DNA from: Monodelphis domestica
Lineage: Eukaryota > Chordata > Mammalia > Didelphimorphia > Didelphidae
Reading direction: 5' to 3'
Assembly (NCBI RefSeq): GCF_027887165.1
Contig: NC_077232.1
Coordinates: 84,789,041-84,853,040, forward strand
Length of the DNA: 64,000 nt
The notes beneath the pieces are model-generated. The model did no database searches, had not been told where the DNA came from, and saw nothing but the letters and a program-made list of their open reading frames with translations. Below, piece after piece: positions 1 through 11,406 of the stretch. A program made the translations under genes and the position numbers. How positions within the stretch are numbered: the first letter of the stretch is position 1; every line of letters begins with the position of its first letter.

Positions 1-2985
1 TGAGGAAGAGGAAATTAAGGCAATCATTAGAAATTACTTTGCCCAACTATATGGCAATAAATATACCAACCTAGGTGATATGGATGAATATTTACAAAAA
101 TATAAATTGCCTAGACTAACAGAAGAGGAAATAGAATTCTTAAATAATCCCATATCAGAAAATGAAATCCACCAAGCCATCAAAGAACTTCCTAAGAAAA
201 AATCCCCAGGGCCTGATGGATTCACCAGTGAATTCTATCAAACATTCAGAGAACAGTTAATCCCAATACTATACAAACTATTTGACATAATAAGCAAAGA
301 GGGAGTTCTACCAAACTCCTTTTATGACACAAACATGGTACTGATTCCAAAACCAGGCAGGTCAAAAACAGAGAAAGAAAACTATAGACCAATCTCCCTA
401 ATGAATATAGATGCAAAAATCTTAAATAGGATACTAGCAAAAAGACTTCAGCAAGTGATCAGAAGGGTCATCCACCATGATCAAGTAGGATTTATACCAG
501 GGATGCAGGGCTGGTTCAATATTAGGAAAACCATCCACATAATTGACCACATTAACAAGCAAACCAACAAGAACCACATGATTATCTCAATAGATGCAGA
601 AAAAGCCTTTGATAAAATACAACACCCATTCCTATTAAAAACACTAGAAAGCATAGGAATAGAAGGGTCATTCCTAAAAATAATAAACAGTATATATCTA
701 AAACCATCAGCTAATATCATTTGCAATGGGGATAAACTAGATGCATTCCCAATAAGATCAGGAGTGAAACAAGGATGCCCATTATCACCTCTACTATTTG
801 ACATTGTATTAGAAACACTAGCAGTAGCAATTAGAGAAGAAAAAGAAATTGAAGGCATCAAAATAGGCAAGGAGGAGACCAAGTTATCACTTTTTGCAGA
901 TGACATGATGGTCTACTTAAAGAATCCTAGAGATTCAACCAAAAAGCTAATTGAAATAATCAACAACTTTAGCAAAGTTGCAGGATACAAAATAAACCCA
1001 CATAAGTCATCAGCTTTTCTATATATCTCCAACACAGCTCAGCAGCAAGAACTAGAAAGAGAAATCCCATTCAAAATCACCTTAGACAAAATAAAATACC
1101 TAGGAATCTACCTCCCAAGACAAACACAGGAACTATATGAACACAACTACAAAACACTCGCCACACAACTAAAACTAGACTTGAGCAATTGGAAAAACAT
1201 TAACTGCTCATGGGTAGGAAGAGCCAACATAATAAAAATGACTATCCTGCCCAAACTTATTTATCTATTTAGTGCCATACCCATGGAACTCCCAAAAAAT
1301 TTCTTTACTGATTTGGAAAAAAGCATAACAAAGTTCATTTGGAATAACAAAAGATCAAGGATATCCAGGGAAATAATGAAAAAAAACACTAATGAGGGGG
1401 GCCTAGCAGTCCCAGACCTCAAACTATATTACAAAGCAGCAGTCATCAAAACAATTTGGTACTGGCTAAGAGACAGAAAGGAGGATCAGTGGAATAGACT
1501 GGGGGAAAGCGACCTCAGCCAGATAGTATACGATAAACCCAAAGATCCCAGGTCTTGGGACAAAAATTCACTATTTGATAAGAACTGCTGGGAAAATTGG
1601 AAGACAGTGTGGGAGAGAATAGGAATTGATCAACACCTCACACCCTACACCAAGATAAATTCAAAATGGGTGAAAGACTTAAACATAAAGAAGGAAACCA
1701 TAAGTAAATTGGGTAAACACAGAATAGTATACATGTCAGACCTTTGGGAGGGGAAAGACTTTAAAACCAAGCAAGACATAGAGAGAATCACAAAATGTAA
1801 AATAAATAATTTCGACTACATCAAATTAAAAGGCTTTTGTACAAACAAAAGCAATGTAACTAAAATCAGAAGGAAAACAACAAGTTGGGAAAAAATCTTC
1901 ATAAAAACCTCTGACAAAGGTTTAATTACTCAAATTTATAAAGAGCTAAATCAATTGTACAAAAAATCAAGCCATTCCCCAATTGATAAATGGGCAAGGG
2001 ACATGGATAGACAGTTTTCAGATAAAGAAATCAAAACTATTAATAAGCACATGAAGAAGTGCTCCACATCTCTTATAATCAGAGAGATGCAAATCAAAAC
2101 AACTCTGAGGTATCACCTCACACCTAGCAGATTGGCTAACATGACAGTTATGGAAAGTAATGAATGCTGGAAGGGATGTGGCAAAGTAGGGACATTAATT
2201 CATTGCTGGTGGAGTTGTGAACTGATCCAGCCATTCTGGAGGGCAATTTGGAACTATGCCCAAAGGGCGATAAAAGAATGTCTACCCTTTGATCCAGCCA
2301 TAGCACTGCTGGGTTTGTACCCCAAAGAGATAATGGACAAAAAGACTTGTACAAAAATATTCATAGCTGCGCTCTTTGTGGTGGCCAAAAATTGGAAAAT
2401 GAGGGGATGCCCATCAATTGGGGAATGGCTGAACAAATTGTGGTATATGTTGGTGATGGAATACTATTGTGCTCAAAGGAATAATAAAGTGGAGGATTTC
2501 CATGTGAACTGGAACAACCTCCAAGAAGTGATGCAGAGCGAGAGGAGCAGAACCAGGAGAACATTGTACACAGAGACAAACACACTGTGGTATCATCGAA
2601 CGTAATGGACTTCTCCATTAGTGGTGGTGTAATGTCCCTGCACAATCTGCAGGGATCAAGGAGAAAAAAACACTATCCAAAAGCAGAGGACAAACTGAGG
2701 GAATAGAAACACCAATGAAAAGCAACTGCCTGACTACAATGGCTGAGGGGACATGACAGAGGAAAGACTCGGAGCGAACACTCTGATGCAAATACTAACA
2801 ACATGGCAATGGGTTCAAGTCAAGAACACATATGATACCAGTGGAATCACACGTCGGCCACGGGGGGTGGGAGGGAGGAAAAGAAAATGATCTTTGTCTT
2901 TAATGAAAAATGCATGGAAATGATCAAATAAAATACTATTTAAAAAAAAATTAAAAAAGAGTACAAAAAAAAAATAAAGACACTG
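1..2985 (+). mobile_element. L1 LINE, 3' part, young
   Basis: This is the 3' part of a marsupial L1 retrotransposon cut by the left window edge. It contains the reverse transcriptase half of ORF2, a 3' UTR of about 335 bases, a polyadenylation signal AATAAA at 2927-2932 and an impure A-rich tail to about 2985. The open reading frame across the whole visible ORF2 argues for a recent insertion. The 5' UTR, ORF1 and the ORF2 endonuclease would lie to the left of the window. Confidence 0.93.
2..2605 (+). CDS. L1 ORF2 protein, C-terminal 867 residues (reverse transcriptase)
   Basis: ORF2p carries the endonuclease and reverse transcriptase that copy L1 RNA into DNA by target-primed reverse transcription. 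The frame is open from the first full codon of the window at base 2 to the stop at 2603-2605. The first methionine seen, at 80, is internal and not the true start. Reverse transcriptase blocks appear in order: [14 protein letters not shown] near 490-530, [14 protein letters not shown] near 583-625, [14 protein letters not shown] near 760-800, and the catalytic [10 protein letters not shown] near 890-917. The C-terminal cysteine motif CX3CX7HX4C is intact at 2165-2218. Human ORF2p is about 1275 residues, so roughly the first third (endonuclease) is missing to the left. I see no internal stop, so the piece could still encode an active enzyme if its upstream part is whole. Confidence 0.92.
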   Translation, partial: EEEEIKAIIRNYFAQLYGNKYTNLGDMDEYLQKYKLPRLTEEEIEFLNNPISENEIHQAIKELPKKKSPGPDGFTSEFYQTFREQLIPILYKLFDIISKEGVLPNSFYDTNMVLIPKPGRSKTEKENYRPISLMNIDAKILNRILAKRLQQVIRRVIHHDQVGFIPGMQGWFNIRKTIHIIDHINKQTNKNHMIISIDAEKAFDKIQHPFLLKTLESIGIEGSFLKIINSIYLKPSANIICNGDKLDAFPIRSGVKQGCPLSPLLFDIVLETLAVAIREEKEIEGIKIGKEETKLSLFADDMMVYLKNPRDSTKKLIEIINNFSKVAGYKINPHKSSAFLYISNTAQQQELEREIPFKITLDKIKYLGIYLPRQTQELYEHNYKTLATQLKLDLSNWKNINCSWVGRANIIKMTILPKLIYLFSAIPMELPKNFFTDLEKSITKFIWNNKRSRISREIMKKNTNEGGLAVPDLKLYYKAAVIKTIWYWLRDRKEDQWNRLGESDLSQIVYDKPKDPRSWDKNSLFDKNCWENWKTVWERIGIDQHLTPYTKINSKWVKDLNIKKETISKLGKHRIVYMSDLWEGKDFKTKQDIERITKCKINNFDYIKLKGFCTNKSNVTKIRRKTTSWEKIFIKTSDKGLITQIYKELNQLYKKSSHSPIDKWARDMDRQFSDKEIKTINKHMKKCSTSLIIREMQIKTTLRYHLTPSRLANMTVMESNECWKGCGKVGTLIHCWWSCELIQPFWRAIWNYAQRAIKECLPFDPAIALLGLYPKEIMDKKTCTKIFIAALFVVAKNWKMRGCPSIGEWLNKLWYMLVMEYYCAQRNNKVEDFHVNWNNLQEVMQSERSRTRRTLYTETNTLWYHRT

Positions 2986-3240
2986 CTTTTGCATTACTTC
3001 CTGTGCCTTCCTCTACTTTTATGTGTACCAATTACAGCTCAAGCTTTGCTTAGGAATTCCCAGAGGGCATTCAGTTGATTCTGATTTGTCACCTACTATC
3101 ACACACGGGTCTGTTAAAATTTATTGGTTGGAATGAATATTTAATTGGTGGTCACAAGGATTTAATGACTAAATCTCAAAATGAATTTACTAAAGTAAAA
3201 TGTAATTTATGGTAGTTTATTTTTCAATAGAGGGAAGATA
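2986..3240. other. Intergenic stretch, nothing recognised
   Basis: This AT-rich DNA follows the L1 tail. I see no repeat family or coding potential that I can support. Confidence 0.4.
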
Positions 3241-3289
3241 TTAAGGAAGAGAAAAAATGGGAGAGAGAAAGCTACAGCTTCCTCTGACC

Positions 3290-4105
3290 CAGGTAGAAAT
3301 TCTAAGGCACTAGTTAGAGGAAAAGAGTCTGAAGAAGATAGGCCTTTCTCTGAGGTTCACACCTCCAGAAAAGGCAAGGAGCTAAGTCAGCCTTTACACT
3401 CACTACAGTGACCCTTTAAAGGGAAAGAAGTCTGAGGTCTCCTGAGTGAGCTCCTCCAGGGGTCCAGTTCCATAGCCAAGTGTCTTCACTCCAAGTCTAA
3501 GGGTCTGACTTCCAGTCTCTCCTCAAGTGTCTGTCTTCCCTCCAACTCCAAGTGACTGTCTTCCAGTTCAACTCCGAGTGACTGATTGATTCCAATCTAA
3601 ACCCAAGTGACTGATCTTCTCTGTTTGTCTCTGTTTCCACTATTCAAAGACCTTTTTCTCTTGTGTCATGTCTCCTAAATTTTATGTCTACCAACAATAG
3701 CAGACACTCCTTTCCAGGACTGGCCACTCTTTCACAGGTGGGTCACAGACCTCCCACTCAATGTGTGAAATGGATGTTCATACCTTTCTGTGGTTAGTTC
3801 ACACCTTTTTGTAGTTAGTCCATACCTTTTTGTGGACTTTAAGTACTGGGTTTACACTTTGGGGATTAAAATCTAAAAATTATCAGGGGGTTACAATTTA
3901 ATCTTCACTATAAAGAAAGAGCTAAGTACCTTCATTGTTATAATCTGGGGAGAGCCAAATCCAATCTTCACAGGTCAGGGACCTCCCCCACTCAAGTATA
4001 AAGTGGGGTATTTACCCTTCTGGTGATTAAATCTAGAAATTGGTCAGGGGAAGAGTTAATTTAATTTTCACACTCAGGGAGAGTTAATTTCATTTTCACA
4101 TTGGA
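3290..4105. repeat. Unclassified repeat with internal tandem modules, LTR-like
   Basis: Two kinds of internal repetition are visible. At about 3475-3615 a CAAGTGNCTGNCTTCC-like motif recurs about five times at 25-40 base spacing. A larger module recurs: 3735-3908 (CACAGGTGGGTCACAGACC through TTTAATCTTCAC) matches 3969-4071 with moderate divergence. Internal duplication of this kind is common in LTR U3 regions, but I find no clear TG...CA ends, so the family is left open. Confidence 0.35.
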
Positions 4106-4140
4106 AATGCTTCGAGTTTATCTGTCTTATACATAATGCT

Positions 4141-4375
4141 TGCTCTTGGATTTAGATGGACACTACTTTTTATTAAGAAAATTTTCATTAATTCCTATGC
4201 CTGTAATGTTTTCAATAGGAGTGGACATTGTATTTTGCCAAAGACTTTTTTCTACATATATTGATATAATTATATGATTTTTGTTATTATTGATATGGTC
4301 AGCATTTATTGCTAATTTTCCTAATACTGAACCATTCCTACATTCCTGGTATAAATCCTCTCTGGTCATAGTTTA
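4141..4375 (-). mobile_element. L1 ORF2 fragment (reverse transcriptase), old
   Basis: On the minus strand 4163-4369 reads as a decayed piece of L1 reverse transcriptase containing HINNNKNHIIISI, the same block as the catalytic region of the L1 at the window start. It is short and diverged, so it is an old truncated copy. The flanking 4376-4730 is AT-rich and may be more L1, but I cannot assign it. Confidence 0.7.
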
Positions 4376-4737
4376 AAATCCTTGTCATATATTAGCACAA
4401 CTACATACATTTATCAAAAAGATGAATGAGAAATAAAGGACCTAAATAAGTTTACAAAAGTTATATCTGATAGAATCCTAATGATTACTGAATGGAAAAA
4501 TAAAGGCATATACATATTCTAAAAGTTTTTTAATGGCATCTTTACAAAAATAGACCATATATTATGCCATTTGGATTTGCATTTATAAAACGAAGAAAGG
4601 TAACAATTAAAAAAACTCCAACTAAAGATGAAAAAAAATATTTTTAACCAAAAAATGAATTAAAATTGAAAGCAAAAAAATTCCATTGAAATGATAATAA
4701 AATTAGGATTTGCTCTTTTCTGACCAAATTATTTCTT

Positions 4738-4948
4738 AGTTTAAAAAAAAAAAAACCCTTTCTTTCTGTCTTAGACTTGATATTAAGCATCAGTTCCAAG
4801 GGAGAAGAGTGGTAAGGACCAGGCAATTGAGGTTAAGAAACTTGCCCAGGGTCACACAATTAGGAAGTGTCTGAGGCCAAATTTGAATTGGGGCTCTCCC
4901 ATATCCAGGTCTGGCTCTCTTATCCACTGAGACACCCAATTGCTCTCT
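4738..4948 (-). mobile_element. Marsupial tRNA-derived SINE (SINE1 type)
   Basis: The minus strand shows the SINE body, with GGGTCACACA and a tail related to TTCTGTCTTAGA. It is flanked by a 12-base target duplication AAATTATTTCTT at 4726-4737 and 4949-4960. Confidence 0.85.
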
Positions 4949-5126
4949 AAATTATTTCTTTTATTCTCCTTTCTGTCTGTCTCCCTCTACTTTGTAAGAT
5001 CTTGTAAAAAAAAAATCATAATATTTTCAAGAAGCTTATATAAAACAAGCTGTATTGAATTATCAAACCATTATGAATGCTTTAGAACAATTTACTGATG
5101 ACAGTTATCAGCAACCTATCACCTAT

Positions 5127-5372
5127 ATTGCTATTGTTTAGTTGTTTGTTAATTGGGTCCAACTCTTTGTGACCCCATTTGGGAGGCAAAGATACTGGAG
5201 TGGTTTATTTCCTTCTCCAGCTCATTCGACAGATGTGGAAACTGAGACAAACAGGGTTGACTTGCCCAGAGTCACATAGCTAGGAAGTGTCTGAGGTCAG
5301 ATTTGAATTCAGGGAGATGACTTCCTGACTCCAGGTCCAGCACTCTATCCACTGCACAATCTTGTTGCCTTC
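5127..5372 (-). mobile_element. RTE-tailed SINE
   Basis: The left part, GGGTCCAACTCTTTGTGACC, is the RTE/BovB-like tail used by one marsupial SINE family. The right part is a tRNA-like head with CACATAGCTAGGAAGTGTC. Read on the minus strand this is a nearly full-length copy. Confidence 0.8.
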
Positions 5373-5459
5373 TTATCACCTCTGCAGGTCAGCTGTTTGG
5401 TCAAAATCAGCCATTGGTACAACATCATTCTGAGTTATCCCATGACGTTTTTGACTTTG

Positions 5460-5811
5460 GGTATTGGTTCAGCCAGCCTGTAGGACATGATGGTCCAGGA
5501 AAAACCTTCAGGGATTTACATTTACATTCATGCATGTACTAATATTGCCATCTCCACATGATATTGTAATGGGGAAGGAACTGAGGCAATTCTATCACCT
5601 CATTGTAATTGTATATCAATCAGTATTATCTTACCCTTATGTGGAAGTTGCTTATTCCTGTCTTATAAAAACAGTGGACAGTTTGAATTCTGAGCCAATA
5701 GTAGCCCCCAACTCCAAGCTGCCTTGTTGTGCAAAAATAAAATCCTTTTGCTTTTCTTTTAGTTTGCCTATTGACTAGAGAGAGGCTACGAACCAAGATT
5801 TTCTTTAACAC
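5460..5811 (+). mobile_element. Solo LTR-like element (endogenous retrovirus fossil)
   Basis: A TATA box (CTTATAAAAACAG near 5661) is followed about 75 bases later by AAAATAAAATCC, a polyadenylation signal, then a T-rich stretch. The element ends in CA at 5811. This promoter-to-signal order is what an LTR U3-R-U5 shows. The left edge is uncertain. No internal retroviral region is attached, so it is probably a solo LTR. Confidence 0.55.
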
Positions 5812-7183
5812 CGGTATAAATATTATTATCAATAAATAGAAACTATACTTAATTTCAGATCAATGAATAGCTATATGATTATTTGCTTTGACACCATTAA
5901 GTAACTTGCCTTAACATGCAATAGACTGGAGATAGAGTACATAATACAGAGAGGAAAAGAAGTCATAACAACTCCAGAATAAATGAGATCCTGTAACAGT
6001 TAAATTACTTTCTCTACTAAAAAAGTATTCTATTTCATGAGGTTTATTAAGATTATTAGAAATCAAGGAAATAAGAAAATACAAAATAAGAAAAGCACAT
6101 GCCTAGGGCACATTAGCCCATTCATAACCTACTCACTACATCTTTCCTGCCAGGTAGAGAGACGCGTTTGCTTAGAAGCAGAAGAAGAGAGCTCAGTAGG
6201 CGTTATAGCCAGTTTAAATACAAATTGTGTTCTTGCACTCAGGTGAGGACTCATGTGAGATTATAGGGAATTCTGGGAAGTACCAAGGACTTCTGGGGAT
6301 TGAAGTCTGGGGTTCAAATCTCCATTTTTACAATCCCCAAACAGAAGTATTATTCTGGACAAATGAAAAAATCCAAATATAACCCCAGAGGGAGAAAAAA
6401 ATATGAATTGATAATTTATGAAATTATTAAATGAGACAAGTATGCTAGTTCTTTGGGTACTCACCAGGAAAAACCGTGGTTGGCAAGTGGGAAACAGGTG
6501 TCAATTACATTTTTATTAAACACAGAGGGAATATTTCTTATTTTATTTTATTAAATGCAGAGGGGCAAAAAACTCATAAAAGTAGAGTGAAAAGTGAGGA
6601 AGGCCACAGAAACAGATGGCATGGCTCTCAGGTGGGAGAATGGAATAGCAAAATGTGAGGAGGTCAATGAAGGAGTGAAAGAGCAGAAAATTTCTGATTT
6701 AGAGTTGGGAGTAGTAGGTAGCATGGACTCAATGTAAACAGGAGTTTTTGGTCTCATTTTAAAAGGTTTTTTTTGGGGGGAAACAGACCAACTTCTGTCT
6801 ATGATACCTTGGGTAGTTCATTTATATATCTAGAGCAGAGTTATTGGTAAAACTCCAAAGTCATCATTTCAAAGTTATTAGCCACTTTTTTGTTGCTGTT
6901 CTGCTGGTCCAGAGTCAGGGAGTTCTGGAATTTACTGAAATTTACATATCCTAAAACTAGAACCTGGACAAGCAGCACCCAGTTTCTCCTAATTCAGCTT
7001 ATATTTATAGGATATGAGTTTTGATTAATATATAATAAAGTTTGCAAATTATGCGACTAATCTTTGGGATAGTTTGTCTGTGACTTTTAGGTTTCCTGAT
7101 ATAATCTTGTTTCTTGCTATTGCTCCTTTATACTAGCATTTAAAAACAATTTAAACAGAAAATTCATAGTATAAAAGGAATAA
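5812..7183. other. Intergenic stretch, nothing recognised
   Basis: I find no exon, RNA gene or repeat family that I can support. Small open frames exist (for example 6037-6246 +) but show no recognisable protein features. Confidence 0.4.
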
Positions 7184-7292
7184 TAATAATAATTAACATT
7201 TACATAGTGCTTTGAATTTTGTAAAACAGTTTTCATATATCTCACTTGATCTTCACAATATCCTTGAAAAAGGAGATGCTATTATTATCCTT

Positions 7293-7546
7293 GGAGGTAG
7301 CTAGGTGATACAATAGATGGAGTGCTCGGCCTGGAGTCAGGAAACCTCATCTTCTGAGTTCAAATCTGACCTCAGACACCTCCTAGCTGTGTGACCCTGG
7401 GCAAGTCATCTACCTTGTTTGCTTCAGTTTCCTCACCTATAAAATGAACTAGAGAAGGAAATGGAAAACCACTCTAATATCTCTACCAAGAAAACCCCAA
7501 ATGGGATACCAAAGGGTTGAAAATGAGTGAAAAATGACTGAACAAC
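7293..7546 (+). mobile_element. RTE-tailed SINE nested in MIR
   Basis: The tRNA-like head GGAGGTAGCTAGGTGATACA and an RTE-type tail related to CAAATGGGATACCAAAGGG are present. It is flanked by a perfect 12-base duplication, ATTATTATCCTT, at 7281-7292 and 7547-7558. Confidence 0.88.
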
Positions 7547-7644
7547 ATTATTATCCTTATTCTATATCTGAGGAAACTAAGGAAGGTTAAGTAATTTGCC
7601 TACCATCATACAGATAGTAATTATCTGAGGTAAGATGTGAATTT

Positions 7645-7880
7645 AGGGGGCAACTGGGTAGCTCAGTGGATTGAGAGACAGGTCTAGAGATAGGTGGTCC
7701 TGGGTTCAAATTTGACCTCAAACACTTCCTAGCTATGTGACCCTGGCCAAGTCACTTAACACCATTGCCTAGCCCTGGGGAAAATCAGTTAACCCCCATT
7801 GCCTAGTCTTTACCATTCTTCTGCCATGGAACTAATTCATAGTATTGATTGTAAGGCAGAAGGTAAGGGATTTTTAAAAA
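7645..7880 (+). mobile_element. Marsupial SINE1 nested in MIR
   Basis: This is a full-length copy with head GGGGGCAACTGGGTAGCTCA and tail GCAGAAGGTAAGGGATTTTT. A short duplication ATGTGAA lies at 7635-7641 and 7881-7887. Confidence 0.85.
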
Positions 7881-7938
7881 ATGTGAACTCAGGTTTTCTG
7901 ACTGCATTTAGTGCTTTATCTACTATACCACCTAGTCA

Positions 7939-8377
7939 TATATTTAAATATAAATTTAACAACCTAATAAGCAGTTAATTGCATTTTAAAAAATAATTAA
8001 ACACAAGTTCTTCCCAAAAGTAACAAATCGGTTGAACTATTTTTCATTTTCAACTCTGTGTTATGAAGGAAAAAATAATTAACTTAAAATCAGAAAAACA
8101 AATTAAAAAAATTAATTTAGAAATATAAACATATAGCAATTATTTAAGAAAATTTTCTTTTTTTTTAAAACAGAAAATAAAAATGCTACGTAAACTCCTT
8201 GAATAAAAATAAAACCATAAGCTCATGGGGAAAATAAAGAAAAATGAACTATCTGTGGCTAAAGCTGACATTTGTTGCTTTATGCATCTGCAAAGAACTG
8301 TGGGCTTGGAGTGGGAAGTAAAGCTGAAGGGCAAACAGTACTCATCCCTCCTCAGTGCCCCATATCCTCTCTCCTTT
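7939..8377. other. AT-rich stretch, nothing recognised
   Basis: No gene or repeat family that I can support is visible between the nested MIR and the next SINE. Confidence 0.4.
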
Positions 8378-8388
8378 AGAAAGTGAGT

Positions 8389-8615
8389 TTTGGGGGCAGC
8401 TGGGTGGCTCAGTGGATTGAGAGTTAGGCCTAGAGGAAGGAGGTCCTGGGTTCAAATCTGTCCTCAGACACTTCCCAGCTGTGTGACTCTGGGCAAGTCA
8501 CTTGATCCCCATTGTCTAGCCCTTACCACTCTTCTGCCTTGGAGCTAATACACAGTATTGATTTTAAGATGGAAGGTAAGGTTTATAAAAAAAAGATAAA
8601 AAAAAAACAAAAAAC
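8389..8615 (+). mobile_element. Marsupial tRNA-derived SINE (SINE1 type)
   Basis: The copy is full length, from GGGGGCAGCTGGGTGGCTCA to an A-rich tail. The perfect duplication AGAAAGTGAGT lies at 8378-8388 and 8616-8626. The close match to the family's general form suggests a fairly young copy. Confidence 0.92.
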
Positions 8616-8852
8616 AGAAAGTGAGTGTTATTGACGGGCCAGTCAAGTCTTTTTTTTTTCCTCCAATCTGGTTGTTTTTTCTTTCCTGACTCAACTTCCC
8701 ATTCTCCCTCCATCCCTCAGAAGTTTCTCTCCACACTGAGGGAAGTAGAGGGTAGGAGCAAACCTGGAGGATAAAAAGTTTAATTAACATCAGCTGAGGT
8801 GTAGTGTGGTTACCAGGAGGCTTTCAATTCCTTGCAGAATCAATCTATTAAA

Positions 8853-10460
8853 AAAAAATAAAGTATTAAGCACCTTTTATGTGCCAGACTCTGTGCTAAT
8901 TGCTGGGGATAAAAGGGGGAAAAGGCAATCTCTGCTCCTAAGGAGTTTAGAATCTAAAGGGAGAGACTACAGGAGAGACTATATAGCATAAATACAAGAT
9001 CAGAGAAAAGGCATTGGGAATGAGAGGTTTGAAAAGGCTGCAGTAGAAAATGGTATTCAGGGAGGCCAGTAAATAGCATAAAGGAGGGAGGGCATTCCAG
9101 ACATGGAATACAGCCAGAGAAAATGCCAAGCAGAGAGATGGAGTGTCTTGTTCACTGAATAACCAGTGCCACTACATTGAAGAGTATGTGTTGGGGAACT
9201 GGAAAGGTAGGATGGGGCTAGGTTATGAAGGAATCTGAATGCCAAGCAAAGAGTTTTGTATGTGATCCTAGAGGCAATTGGAAGCTTCTGGAGTTAAATG
9301 GGTGGGATGTATTGTCTTGGCAGGACCTGAGCTTTAGGGTTCATTTTAGTAGCTGAATGGAAGAAGGATTAGAGTGGGGAGGAACATGAGGCACGCTGAC
9401 TCATTAGTAGACTATTAGAGCAATCCACGTGTAAGGTGATGATGTCAGATATACAGAAAATATTGCAAAAAAGAAATTGACAGGATGTGGCAGCAGTTTG
9501 GATGTGGGTGTGTGCATGAGAGATAATGATGAATCCATAATAGCTGGGGGCATTGCTGATAGTGTTGCCTCCTAAAATAATAGGAGAGGTAGTGGGATGG
9601 AGAGGATTTGGGGAAAAGATAATGAATTTTGTTTGGGACATATGGCACCTGGAGATACAAGACTGGAGGTCAGTAGAGAGTTTGGGGCAGAATAGACAGA
9701 TTTAGGAACAATTTGTATAGAGACGGCAATTAAATCTATGAGAACTGGTGAGATCACTAAGATAGGCAGAAGAGAAGAGCCCAGAACAGATCCCAGTGAG
9801 AAGCCTACAGTCTGAGGGCAAAGCCTAGATGAGACTCGAGCAAAAGAGACAGTAAAGGCAGTAATCAGATAGGTAGAAGAAGAAACAAGAGAGCTGGTAT
9901 GTCCCCCCACCACCCCTCCCCAAAAAAGAGAAAAGAGTATTAAGGAGTGATTAAGAATGTCAAAAGTTTCCAAGAGGTCAAAGGGATAAGGACTGAATAA
10001 AAGGCCTTTGGATTTGGTGACTAAGAGATTACTGGTAATTTTGGGAAGAGCAATTTCAGTGGAATAAGATCAGAAACATGACTGTAAGGGATTAAGAGTG
10101 TGAATGGAAAGGATGTGCTGGCACCTATCGTAAACCTTTTTTGAGGAGTTTGGCTAATCAAGGAAGAGGAGATATAGGATGATAGCAGGACTGTAAACTT
10201 GAGTGAAGGTTTTTATTTTTTTTAGGATGAGGCATACTAGACTAGATGTTTGTAGGATGCAGGAAATGAACCAGTAGAGAGGGAGAAACTGAAAATAAGA
10301 GTGGGGATGACAAAGGGGGGCAATCTGTGGGAGGAGGTAGAGAGAGGGCGCTAACCTTGGCAAAGAGTAAAGCCACTTCATCATGTGAAACAGGTGAAGA
10401 AGAACAAGGCAGAGATACAATTGTAAAGTTTTAAATAGTTTTAGGAGAGGCTGATCAGTC
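8853..10460 (-). mobile_element. L2 LINE, 3' 1.6 kb including part of the ORF
   Basis: The 3' end is at the left (TATTAAGCACCTTTTATGTG is the reversed L2 terminus). Rightwards it follows the L2 order seen in monotremes and marsupials: GAGGGCATTCCAGACATGG, GGTTATGAAGGAATCTGAAT, and GATTTGGTGACTAAGAGATT. The minus strand would encode reverse transcriptase, now broken into short frames such as 9572-9973. It is an old, inactive copy. Confidence 0.85.
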
Positions 10461-11040
10461 ATTCTTTATTTTGGTAGTAGAGACAGATTGCAAGTGATTG
10501 GGGGTGAGGGGAAAGATTATACTAGTTTTGGGGTGTTTCTCTGTAGTTAATCTCATCAGACCATCTTGATGGTAGGTGATCCCTACTTAATGTCATCTAA
10601 ATATCTAGGTGGAAGACTTCTCTTTTTAGACAAAATCAGCACAACCTTGAAGGTTCCATTTCTTTGACTTCTCGGGCTATTATTTCTGGGGAGATTCCCC
10701 TCAAACTCACAGCACACAGATTTTGTACATGTTCAACCACACTCTAAAAAGGTGGCTCATGTATGCCCTGTCCTAGATCTCCTGATGAGATAACGTGTAA
10801 AATTGGTTTGCAAACATTATAGTGCTATATTTTCTTTAAGGGGTTTGGGCTCTGCGATCCCATTTGGGGTTTTCTTGGCCTGCTAGTTATTACTGTTGTT
10901 CTTGTTATTAATACTGTTGCCCTCAGAGAGGATGAAAAAGATTAGGTTGTATCTATGCATTATTTCTTTTCTCCGGGGTTAAGGGCAAAGTTGGAGGAGG
11001 CATGCTAGGGAATTCTTGAGCTCTTTCACTCCTCAGGGCC
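10461..11040. other. Upstream flank of the ACOX3 promoter
   Basis: The stretch is mostly unassigned. Bases 10838-10890 resemble a fragment of the RTE-type SINE tail (GATCCCATTTGGGGTTTTCT). In human the TRMT44 gene starts beside ACOX3 and runs the other way, but I could not recognise a TRMT44 exon on the minus strand here. Confidence 0.35.
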
Positions 11041-11400
11041 TACACCAGGTAGGGAACGCCCCAAGCGTTTCCTAGGTGATCAGTAGAGTCGCTGCCTGAT
11101 GATGTCTACGAGGCCCATCCCCACGGTTTATGTCGCTCTCCTTGGGCGTCTGTCCCAGCTCGCCAGCTCAGCCTGCGCGAGGGAGCGGAGCGCATGGGGA
11201 CAGGGTGTTGGAGATAGCGGTTTCCTTTTCGCCCCGCCCCCTACAGCTGTAGCCCCGCCCCACCCCGCCCCTTCTCCTAGACTTGAGGTAAGAGTGCCGG
11301 GAGGAGGCGGCCAGCCTGAAGTCGTCTCGGGTCCCCAACTGGTTTAGAAGATCCCTGAGTGCACGGGTAGCGCAGAGGCTGGACAGCCGCTGGAGCTGGT
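11041..11400 (+). promoter_or_regulatory. ACOX3: GC-rich promoter region of ACOX3 (CpG island-like)
   Basis: This is the only strongly GC- and CpG-rich interval in the window. Three GC boxes of the form CCCCGCCCC lie at 11232-11240, 11253-11261 and 11263-11271, the kind bound by Sp1-family factors. No TATA box is evident, as is usual for housekeeping promoters. It sits 15.6 kb before the exon with the ACOX3 start codon and on the expected side. The human counterpart also drives TRMT44 in the other direction, so bidirectional activity is possible here but is only an inference. Confidence 0.65.
11272..11398 (+). other. ACOX3: Probable ACOX3 non-coding exon 1
   Basis: A non-coding first exon is expected because the exon with the start codon begins with 13 bases of 5' UTR after a splice acceptor. 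Two good splice donors follow the GC boxes: GAG|GTAAGA with GT at 11288-11289, and CTG|GTAAGG with GT at 11399-11400. I favour the second as the main donor. The transcription start is not visible, so the left end is a guess. Confidence 0.45.
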
Positions 11401-11406
11401 AAGGCG

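Larger units (their letters stand above)
7184..7938 (-). mobile_element. MIR-type CORE-SINE split by two later SINEs
   Basis: The pieces TAACATTTACATAGTGCTTT (from 7194), ATCTGAGGAAACTAAGG (7565 on) and the segment after 7887 that ends CTATACCACCTAG join into one minus-strand MIR-like element. An RTE-tailed SINE and a SINE1 copy interrupt it, each with its own target duplication, so the MIR is the oldest layer. Confidence 0.75.

Noticed and set aside
10620-10760. A minus-strand stretch reading like a protein segment (CAVSLRGISPEIIAREVKEM)
   Set aside because: It is only about 35 codons between stops and matches nothing I know. A frame this short is expected by chance.
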